From NCBI GenBank assembly GCA_012274445.1, contig JAAROD010000015.1:2728001-2792000 (forward strand): a stretch of DNA of 64,000 nucleotides, given 5' to 3'. The stretch is from Sclerotiophoma versabilis. Its lineage: Eukaryota > Ascomycota > Dothideomycetes > Pleosporales > Didymellaceae. The notes below the pieces were generated by a model. It did not search any database, was not told where the DNA came from, and worked only from the letters and a program-made list of their open reading frames with translations. The translations under genes were made by a program, and so were the position numbers. Positions 34,524-43,233 of this stretch are shown in pieces. Numbering within the stretch: the first letter of the stretch is position 1; each line of letters begins with the position of its first letter.

Positions 34524-35379
34524 TTGAGACGGTTTGAGAACAACAGCACAACTCTCTTGTATATAGAGCTCCGTTTCAGGGGGTCTAAGTATGCTCAGTT
34601 ACCACCCTGCAGCAACCTTACTCAATCGCTTCCAATGCCCTTCTCTTTCACCAAATTGTTTTGAGTAGTAGATTTCCACACTGGCAGTGGGAACAAGGAG
34701 CTTTCAATGGCATCCGTATACAACTCGTGTCTTCGTGTTTGTATCATGTCAGCTTTCGCGCGATTTCGCGATCGCGAGACATTGAAGCCCAGTCACAAGA
34801 CTGCTTGGGCCACTTAGCGATGATGCAATGTGTTGACCTTGAAACAGGGCACGCGACTAATTTCTTGGGATTTGGGGCCTTATAAGGCTCGCCCTCGTCA
34901 AAAACTCCTCTCTCAGGCATCGTGACTCCACCGAGCGCCGGGGAAATGCGGCTCAAGCCTCCCGAAAGCCCTGCGACAGCGATCAATTCTGCAAAATGAC
35001 CCCCGCCTGATGATGCAAGGACCCACTGAAATATGGTTGAGAGGGCATGCGAATCTTCGATGGTTGTTGATGGGAGTCGCAGTTTTTCTATGTCAGTATG
35101 ATGTAACGGTCCCCGCTCACAGCCCTCATGAATAAAGTTCCCGAATGCGCCTACGAAAAGTGATTTCTATTCAGTATCAACATCACACATTCAATAGCAC
35201 TCTAAAGCCATCTATTCCGATTTCTTAACCTCAATTTTCCAACAAATCCATCAACGTAAGTTTTAACACATGGTTGCGGCGTAGAGGGATTTCAAGCACG
35301 TCTTGATAGCTCCTTCCATCTGGGATGCACACGTCGCAGGAACTACAACTGACATTATCACAGCCACAAATCACTCAAC
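34524..35379. other. Intergenic stretch
   Basis: 3' flank of the NmrA-like gene and promoter of the hydrophilic-protein gene. No coding motif was recognised. Confidence 0.5.
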
Positions 35380-35751
35380 ATGGTTTCATCGCAGCAAGGA
35401 TACGCTCCCACCACCACCGACATGAAGGCCAACCCCTCCACCGTCGACGAGGTCAAGTCCAACCTGCCTCTTCCTGAGCAGCCTCCTGTAGCCTCCGACT
35501 TCAACTCCTCAGATGCACGTACCGTCAACGTCGGCTCGGGAGGCCAGTCTGCCGACATCTCGTCGTCCGGCCAGGGTGGCTCTACTCTTCGTGAGCCCGC
35601 CACTGTCGACTCCGTTGGCGCTGCCGGCCGTGAAGGCAAGGATGGCCTCAGCGGTATCCCCAACGACGCCGTTACCCGTGACCAGAAGGACCACTCGGGT
35701 CTTGAGAACACTACCGGCAAGGACTACGGCACTCCTTCTTCCGCCAAATAG
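35380..35751 (+). CDS. Small hydrophilic disordered protein
   Basis: 123 residues with no Cys or Trp, rich in Gly, Ser, Thr, Asp and Lys (SSGQGGSTLREPATVDSVG, AAGREGKDGLSGIPND). The composition resembles fungal hydrophilins/LEA-like stress proteins, but there is no diagnostic repeat. ATG 35380 has a good CAAC context after a CA-rich leader. A similar-composition gene follows on the same strand, suggesting a stress-related pair. Function unproven. Confidence 0.65.
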   Translation: MVSSQQGYAPTTTDMKANPSTVDEVKSNLPLPEQPPVASDFNSSDARTVNVGSGGQSADISSSGQGGSTLREPATVDSVGAAGREGKDGLSGIPNDAVTRDQKDHSGLENTTGKDYGTPSSAK

Positions 35752-36405
35752 ATATGCTCATGTGAGCTGGACGGAGAGGTGTACTATATGCAATGCATAA
35801 TTGCACGGCGTTTGGGATACCAAAGTTTGCTTTTACAAAAGGTGGATGTCATGCCATTAGTTTGGCCGCTACGTCAGCAAAAGCGGTAGCGAGACTGCAA
35901 GAGCGGTCTTGAGATATGAATCAATGAACGAATGAATGATCCAAAATTGGACCGACTTTGTAATTTTGCCGTGCACTACCTGTGTTCTACCGATCTTCTA
36001 ACGATTGTTTCCGTACAGCGATGGCGCAAAATTGAGGTCGAAGCAGCCTGGAGGACGTCAAACTGCTGGCAGTACAGAGCTAAGAACAGTTATCGTGCTA
36101 TCTCACGATCGGGTGCCACTACTGAGCGATGTAGACCAATCCCTAATCTGCACTATCGATTAGCTCCCTTCGGAAAGCTCTAGCGGAGCATCAGCATCAC
36201 GTTAGAGCTGTCATCAGAGCTGCCAAACCGCTTGACGTCACAATGTATACAGCTCCGCATGACGCAAATGTGCGCTATATGTCACTAGCTGTACGCATAT
36301 AGGTACTCTCTTCACTCGTGAGAGACAGTACAATCAATCAAGCCCCAATATCTAAATCAATCCTACCACTACCTCCAGGAACCAAGCTACAAATATATAA
36401 CTACA

Positions 36406-37397
36406 ATGTCTCAATCACACGGTCAGAAGGTACGAGCTGCCCCACTTCTGCCCTGTTTACACAAGTCAAGCTGTTTTCTCGCCTGACGCTCTTTTCAAGC
36501 CTCCATATAGACCGCCAATAGACTCCGGGGGCCTTCAGAGACGTCAAAAACTTCTACGAGACTTTTTGGATGCAGAAGTCCTGCTCCTACGTCATAGATA
36601 CTTTCCAACAGCAAGATTTCCCAAAGAACGCTTAGGTATTGCTGGCGTCTCTGAAGGCCTCCAAGGTCTGATGGCGGGTCTCTCAACGGCAGGAGAGCTG
36701 TCTCGCCTTAACCTTTGCATCACAACATTAAGCCCTGGATCACCCAAGCTCACAATACTAGGTAACGACCGATCCCCGGTCCAAAATTCCCATCCATGAG
36801 GGTGTCGGCACCGTGACCAGCGACTCTCTCGCGGCTGAGTCGCTCAAAGGAGACGGCTCCTTCGGCGAAGGCAACCCCAAAGCCGCAGCCTCGGCCCAGC
36901 GCTCCGCCGGCAGCACAGCAGCCAACACCGACACAAGCGGCGCCCGCAAGATCGACCCCGCGGTCGATGCTGAAGCGCGCGACGCCGCCTCAGGCTGGAG
37001 CGAGCAGCAGCAGCTCTCAGCGGGCGCAGGTCTCGGTCTAGGCAAAGAGCATGGCGTAGGACCCACATACAACAAAGTCGGTGGCGCGACCGGCTACGGA
37101 ACTTCTACACAGCCCCCTTCTTCAAACGTCGAGGAGATTCAGGGCGGATATGCTGGCGCTGCTGATAAGGTGAGGGAGCTGGAGGGCGGGTTCAAGATGC
37201 CTGGTAAGAACGTGAAGGAGGACCCAAATTTGGAGGGCAAGACGGAGTTCGGCGCGATTGGCACAAGCAAGGATCCTGCGCGACAGGCTGAGCTCGATCA
37301 AGCAAAGAAGGCGGCGTCTAGTGGGGGTGTTGGTTTGGCGGGTGGACAGCAGGATGGTAGTAGCAAGTTCAGCGGGCTGAGCGATGAGGCTGCCTAG
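36406..37397 (+). CDS. Hydrophilic LEA-like disordered protein
   Basis: Two exons. A tiny first exon (MSQSHGQK) is joined by a 332-nt intron (36430-36761) to VTTDPRSKIPIHEGVGTVTS and the rest, 219 residues. Composition is Gly/Ala/Ser/Lys/Glu-rich, without Cys, with segments such as KEDPNLEGKTEFGAIGTSKD and AELDQAKKAASSGG. This suits a desiccation or stress hydrophilin; it also resembles conserved fungal proteins of unknown role. The intron is far longer than others here and contains a large inverted repeat, so it may have been expanded by an insertion. Confidence 0.65.
36509..36681. repeat. Imperfect ~38-bp inverted repeat within an intron
   Basis: Arms at 36509-36546 and 36643-36681 are reverse complements over most positions; the best core is GGCCTTCAGAGACG against CGTCTCTGAAGGCC. 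The spacer is 96 bp. Both arms lie in the 332-nt intron of the hydrophilin-like gene. Either a MITE relic or a stable RNA hairpin. Confidence 0.75.
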
Positions 37398-37947
37398 ATG
37401 GGTGGTCCGCGATATGAATAACCATGAATGTAATGGATGTGAATATATCAGTATCATATAATCTTGTGCAGCTTTGAGGCTTTGCCAGTAGTTTGATTTC
37501 GCTGAACATGAAACTCACGGAATAATTTCAGTACTGTCTGATTGATAGTTTGCCTGCTATTCTACAGTTTTGCTGTTGTAGTAACTGCGGCCTTGCCATG
37601 ATATTGGAACTTGCTGCGATAGTTCCAGGCTTTTGACGCTATTGAAATAAGCAAATCATGCACGATTAGAAGATATGTACAATTAAGATGCTGTGTCGCA
37701 GGTAAAGCACGCACGTGGGGCACTCCCGCGGCTGGATCCTAGCGGCCCGTGCATCACACCTGCGGGAACGTTGAAGGTGGCCTTTCCGGGGACGTGTAGC
37801 CCGAACTCGTTCGCATGTCAGTGCCACTCCCTCCGCTCCACCACCGGTCCCTTGCGTGGTTGTCTTTCCTTCAGTAGTCGCGACTTGCCTTTCTTTCGAG
37901 TCGCAATTGGGTCTATAGCACCCTAATTGCGCAATTGTACGCCCACC
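37398..37947. other. Intergenic stretch
   Basis: 3' flank of the hydrophilin-like gene and promoter of ERV41. Nothing further is seen. Confidence 0.5.
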
Positions 37948-39220
37948 ATGAACGGGTTTCAAGACCATAGGCTCAATGATGATGCCTTTGGGCCATCGAA
38001 AGGGAACGTAGTGTCCAGCTTCGATGCTTTTCGTGAGTACAACAGCCACCATGCTGAGTACTACACTGACACGCACAGCCAAAACCAAGACAACCTATCT
38101 CGTCCAAGGCCGCAATTCTTCCGCCTGGACTGTCACGCTCATCCTCACATGCATCTGGCTCGCCTGGACCGAGACTTCGCGATGGTTCACCGGCACGACG
38201 ATGCAGACCTTCTCCGTCGAGAAGGGAGTCTCACACAACATGCAGATGAACCTCGACGTCATCATCGCCATGCGCTGTGTTGACCTGCACGTCAACATGC
38301 AAGATGCGGCTGGTGATCGCACACTCGCTGGTGACCTGTTGCGCAAGGACCCGACCACTTGGGCGCAGTGGACAGGCAAGAACGCTGAGAAGGGCGTGCA
38401 TGAGCTGAGCGACGGTATTGGACAAGAGTGGGATATGGACGACCTGGAAGTGCACAACCACCTGAGCAACAAGCAGAAGACGAAGTTCGCGAAGACACCG
38501 AGAATCCGAGGCGCTACAGACTCGTGTAGAATCTTCGGGAGTTTGACCGGCAACAAGGTGCAGGGCGACTTCCACATTACTGCTAGGGGACACGGATACA
38601 TGGAGTTCGGAGAGCACTTGGATCACAACTGTAAGTTCCACCTTTCTCCCTAAATTGTACACGAGATTGGAAGCTGACGTACCAAAGCATTCAACTTCTC
38701 CCACATCATCCGCGAAATGTCCTTCGGTCCCTACTTCCCGTCCATGAATAATCCCCTCGACAACACCATCGCTCTGACGCCGACCCCAAACGACCACTTC
38801 TACAAATTCCAGTACTACCTCTCCATCGTCCCCACCATCTACACCGACTCCCTTAAAGCGCTCAAAGGCCTCGACTCGGCCGACTCGGCCTCCACCGCCG
38901 GCCTTTTCGCCCAGCACGCCATCAAAACCAACCAATACGCCGTGACCTCGCAGTCGCACACGGTGCCGGAGCAGAGCGTGCCGGGCGTGTTTGTCAAGTT
39001 CGATATTGAGCCGATTACGCTGAGTGTTGTGGAGGAGTGGGGCGGGTTCTGGCCGCTGGTGGTCAGGCTGGTGAACGTTATTTCAGGCGTCATGGTCGCG
39101 GGCGGCTGGGCATGGCAGATGTACGATCTAGCTTTGGAGTTCTGGGGGAGGAGGGGGAGGAGAAGCGATGGGATGGGTATGTTGGGGACACCGCAGGTAG
39201 AGAAGAAGAGTTGGGACTGA
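37948..39220 (+). CDS. ERV41: ERV41/ERGIC2-like COPII vesicle cargo receptor
   Basis: Cycles between ER and Golgi in COPII vesicles with its partner ERV46. Three exons with introns 38033-38078 (46 nt) and 38631-38687 (57 nt), 389 residues. After a short cytosolic tail (SKGNVVSSFDAFPKTKTTY), the first membrane segment is TVTLILTCIWLAWTE. The lumenal domain carries the family motif NFSHIIREMSFGPYFPSMNN. The second membrane segment is near VVRLVNVISGVMVAGGWAW. Splice sites restore both conserved motifs. Confidence 0.92.
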
Positions 39221-39340
39221 AGAACACGCAAGCATGAGAAGCTGAGAAGACAAAGAAAGACATGATACTGCATCTCTTGGCGTTATGGTACGGAGTATCT
39301 GTTTCATCGTTTCACGAACAATGTACTCTGGCGTCGGGCT

Positions 39341-40400
39341 ATGGTAGCTGAGTTTAAGCAGATCTGGATGAGGATTAGTCGGCTCTGGAAGAATAGCCTG
39401 GTGCTGTTGATCTTGGGCTTGCTATTCATTAGCCTGCATGTCCTGTTCTGGCGTAGCCAAGGTTGCATATCAAGAGCGCCAGGATCTACCTACTCAGAGC
39501 TGATAGAAGTCAATCCGGAACTGCTCGGCGCGCACTACAACTCGAGACGCCAGATACTGTTCGCGTGATCATCACAGTGGGCTCGAAAGGAATGCCAGGG
39601 GAGTCGGGAGTTTTGAGCTTCTTGCGCCGGTCAATGTATGCTTTCATTCAATGTACGCTTGCATGTTTATGTGTTGTTTGTATTGTGTTGCTTGTCAGTG
39701 CTCTTTGCAAGAAGAGGCGTGTTGCGAAGGGGTGAAGCTGGTACTTACTACGACCGCTAGAAGAAGTGCTCGATAGCTGCGAAGGACCTTGCCTTGGTCT
39801 GGATCTCCACAGCAGAGTCAAGAGGCAGAGCAGACTCCCCTCACTCACCGGTTCTGCTCTTAGACGTACTTCACCCGCGCAAGACCCAACTCAAGCCGAG
39901 CAGGTTCCTGCCACACGCCAGACTAAGGAAGCCATCCAGCAGTCGCAAGCACAGACATCTCCCACCACCGAACTAGCAGAGCATTTCAGAAACAGGATTT
40001 GAAGCTGATATTCACCGGCTGGAAGTGCAAATTCGACTGGCTAGCTGGAATTCCCCAATCCATCACCCAGCTCCGTGACCAAATCACCAATCTCCAGGTG
40101 GATCGAAACGCCGCAAATCACGTTTACGAAACCCACAACGCTGCACACAATCAGGAGATGCGACGCATTCGGCGCGCCCGCGAGGATGAGTTGAACACCC
40201 TCCGGACTGCTCGTAACCGTCGCGAAGCTGAAGGCAGACTGCTGAGAAGGGAGATCGGGGAGAGCCTCAGATCGGCGTCGCCCCGTGACCGTGCTCTTCG
40301 CTCGAGGACGGTGCAACGGAGTCCTGCTCAGTCTCGTTGCGGAACGCGAGCACCGGTCGTTTCATTCGAGGTTGCTGAGCTTGATAAGATGGATGAGTAG
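39341..40400 (+). CDS. Possible coiled-coil membrane protein, exon structure unresolved
   Basis: Three coding-like pieces. ATG 39341 opens a small frame with a membrane segment (NSLVLLILGLLFISLHVLFW). A frame at about 39760-39980 is Ser/Gln-rich. A frame to the stop at 40400 is a strong coiled coil (LRDQITNLQVDRNA, RRIRRAREDELNTLRTARNR). A join using introns near 39903-39976 and 46 nt after the segment ADIHRLE would fuse the last two in phase. Donor sites are weak, so the model is tentative. Confidence 0.35.
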
Positions 40401-40725
40401 TGAGCAGACGGACGGTGAGCGAGGATCGCTATGCTGTGGGTTGTTTGAGTGCGGGACGATGACGGTGGTGTGTGATTGCAGCCATTGATAAGAAGGAAAA
40501 AGGGTAAGGACAAAGGAACAGAATGGTTGTATGTACAGATTGTGCAGGGTTATGGAGTCTAGGAGTCTGGTGATTCTACGCAGCAGACAAGTCGACAGCG
40601 ATGCAAGCAATAATGAAGCAAGTAGATCCAAGACACAAACAAAGATAGCTGAATTGGACATGGGTATCTCGGAAACAAAACATCAAGCAATGCATGCAAT
40701 GCAAACTCGCCTCTCAGTCTGGGCC

Positions 40726-42888
40726 TCAGCCACGCACTTTGACCTTAAGCCCCAGGCCCCGCGCACTCGTCCACACGCTATCACTCACTCTGGTAGGCAG
40801 CTTCCTGCCCTTCAAACGCTGATCAACCAGCCACAACCCCACAACAAATTCAATCCGCGTCAACCTCCCTATCTCTCGCCCGTCGACAAGCGCCCACACC
40901 TCCTCCAAAACATGCACTGGCAATCGACTCCTCATCCAGATCTCCCTAACCACCAGGTTCAGCACATCGAGGCTCGGATCTTCATCATACGCAAACCCAG
41001 AACCTAACGCTGGCTCCTTCGACGCAGGCAGGAGAAGGCCCTTATTCGCGGCCCACACACCTTCATACCTCTTGCGCTCGCGCTCGGTGATCTGGTCGCG
41101 CCAGCGCTTGCGTTGCCCCTCGTGGTGCTTGTTCGGATGTTTGCGGACCTTCATGCCCAGCATCCTGTTCCCCTTACGTTTGAATTCAGACTCGTCGTCT
41201 GACGAAAAGGACGGCGAGGGGTCTTTCCGCATGGTCGTCCGTAGCTTGCCAGTTGCTTTGGGTGGTGACGCTTTCTGCGGCGAAGGCGAACGATGGAATG
41301 GCATGTGGTGGTGAGCGTGGGTTTTCCGCGGTGGGAAGAGCGGCTCGATGGTGGTTTGTGGGAGTGGATTGGGGGACGAGGTACGCGAGGACGCGAGCGC
41401 GGCGCCCATTATTGCGCTGGAGAGGGATTCGCCCGTCATGTGCTTGGCAATTACTCTGACCGATTCGCGCTGGTAGGGGTTGTGGTAGACGGAGCCTGCG
41501 GCTGAGGATGCGCCGTTGGAAGGCAAGAGGCGTTCCGGTGGTTGTAGTCGTTCAGGCCGTTGGAGTGGAGAGGCGCCTTTGCCTTGTCTTCGTGGAGGTG
41601 GCACTGAAGGCTTCAACAGTTGGGCGTCAGCAGCAACGGATTCGATTTTCTGAGTATTGGATCGCCGTGGTGGAGGTAGTGCGGGTTTTGCCTTTTCTTC
41701 TTCCTCAGGTGGTGGTTTTGCAAGCTTTGCTCTCTCATCCTCCTCTTGCTCTTCCATTGCTGACTTGAAGGACGCAGGTGAAGACGGTGCATTGCTGTCT
41801 AGCGATGTCGAAAGTCGTCGATGAAACGTCGCCGAACGCTTCGAATCCTGCGATTTCGGCCGTCCCTGGCCAGATGTCGTGGGTCCAGTGAGAGCTTTGG
41901 TATTGAGAGCGGTCAGTTGCATTGGCTTCTGCTTGATAATTGGAGACTTGAGTGGAGCATTTTGAGGCTGAGAGGGGAAGGAGCGAGAAGACTCTCGCGT
42001 GCTGTCGGTGAACTGCGGCCGTGGCATGTCGATCGAGGGCTTCGACTTGGGTACAGGCGGAGGGGTTTTTGTCCCCTTTCTAGCTAGAGGAGCTTCGTCT
42101 TTTGGTTCTGGAGGTAGTGTGAAGTTGCGCCGAGGTTTAGGTGACTTGACAGGGGGCGGGGAGTGCTTGACAATGACTGAGGGAGCGGCAGGCGGTTGCG
42201 TAGGAGTAATGGGTCGGTTCTGCTCGAACATCCTAACGAGGGAGTTGGTCGGTGGTATAGGGGTGTCGTCGGTGGGTCTATCTCGAGGGGCCGCACTGGC
42301 TGCAGTTGCAACTGACCGGGAGCCAGTGCTGTCCCTCCTCCTACGCGGCTGTTGACGCGGGGACTTCTGCTGACTGGGCTCCTGCTGCTCCAGCCTTGCC
42401 AGCACGTTCCCCACGCTTCCCGAGGGCGGCAGCACATCGCGCTCGTGGGCGTCCCGTTCACTCGTCATGGCTGGAATGCTGGTCTGGGGTGCTGGCCGCA
42501 GAGGGCTGAGGCGCGCAGCCGCTAGTTTGGCAGCAGTGTGTGACGGTGACGGCGTGCGGTCGACGTGGGTGTCCGGCACGCCCAGCGAGCTCGAGCTGCT
42601 CACGTGCGTGGGTGAGGGATGCGGCCTGCTTGCACTCCGCGAGCTGCCACCGGTGTAATCCCTTTGCAGGCCGCCGGCTGACGTGCTGGGCCGCCCCGTC
42701 CCTACTTTGGTGGCAGCAAGGAGCGCACCATTGCTGCCTCCAGTGTAGGTCTTGGTGAGGTGCTGAGGTTTCGCGGGTGGTCTGGCGAAGGCGGAGGAGG
42801 CTCCTATCAGGGCTGCGTCGCGGACATTGTGCTGCGTATCGCCGGTCGACTGCGGAGCGACGCTGCGGCTGCGGACGGAGCTGCTCAT
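40726..42888 (-). CDS. IRS4: IRS4/TAX4-like EH-domain protein
   Basis: The yeast family regulates phosphoinositide levels, autophagy and rDNA silencing via an EH domain. Single exon, 720 residues. The first ~540 residues are disordered, Pro/Ser-rich, with several polyproline motifs (KTPPPVPKSKPS, PALPPPRRSNTQ). The conserved C-terminal part begins FKRKGNRMLGMKVRKHPNKH and continues to an EH domain: RKRYEGVWAANKGLLLP, LNLVVREIWMRSRLPVHVLE, WALVDGREIGRLTRIEFVVG. Both the position and length fit the fungal family. It is divergent from LIG4. Confidence 0.87.
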   Translation of the reverse strand: MSSSVRSRSVAPQSTGDTQHNVRDAALIGASSAFARPPAKPQHLTKTYTGGSNGALLAATKVGTGRPSTSAGGLQRDYTGGSSRSASRPHPSPTHVSSSSSLGVPDTHVDRTPSPSHTAAKLAAARLSPLRPAPQTSIPAMTSERDAHERDVLPPSGSVGNVLARLEQQEPSQQKSPRQQPRRRRDSTGSRSVATAASAAPRDRPTDDTPIPPTNSLVRMFEQNRPITPTQPPAAPSVIVKHSPPPVKSPKPRRNFTLPPEPKDEAPLARKGTKTPPPVPKSKPSIDMPRPQFTDSTRESSRSFPSQPQNAPLKSPIIKQKPMQLTALNTKALTGPTTSGQGRPKSQDSKRSATFHRRLSTSLDSNAPSSPASFKSAMEEQEEDERAKLAKPPPEEEEKAKPALPPPRRSNTQKIESVAADAQLLKPSVPPPRRQGKGASPLQRPERLQPPERLLPSNGASSAAGSVYHNPYQRESVRVIAKHMTGESLSSAIMGAALASSRTSSPNPLPQTTIEPLFPPRKTHAHHHMPFHRSPSPQKASPPKATGKLRTTMRKDPSPSFSSDDESEFKRKGNRMLGMKVRKHPNKHHEGQRKRWRDQITERERKRYEGVWAANKGLLLPASKEPALGSGFAYDEDPSLDVLNLVVREIWMRSRLPVHVLEEVWALVDGREIGRLTRIEFVVGLWLVDQRLKGRKLPTRVSDSVWTSARGLGLKVKVRG

Positions 42889-43233
42889 TTGGCACCCATT
42901 GAACGTGACGTATGTGTGACACTGTACAAGGCAAGGCGGAGAAAGTGATTTGGTGTTGGAAGAGGCCCCAGCGACAACAGTAACAGGAAAATCAAGGCTG
43001 AGCTAACAGCTTAACAGAAAACGAGTGCAGGTGGAACCGTATGCAATTACGACAACATGCCCATGTCCAGACTGACAGGGCCCACAGCTTGGTACGGACC
43101 TTGACTATGCCGAAAGTGATCGTAGTGCCCATGTGACAGCGTGACAATGAGTCGCGCCTGCCTGGCCGTTGCCTGCTCAACTTGCAACATCATAAATAAA
43201 CCGCGTCGCCGTTTCGACGTCAATGCATCAACC
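42889..43233. promoter_or_regulatory. Divergent promoter region of IRS4-like gene and LIG4
   Basis: About 345 bp between the two start codons on opposite strands. An upstream in-frame ATG of LIG4 lies at 43147, so part may be translated. No factor site was identified. Confidence 0.4.
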
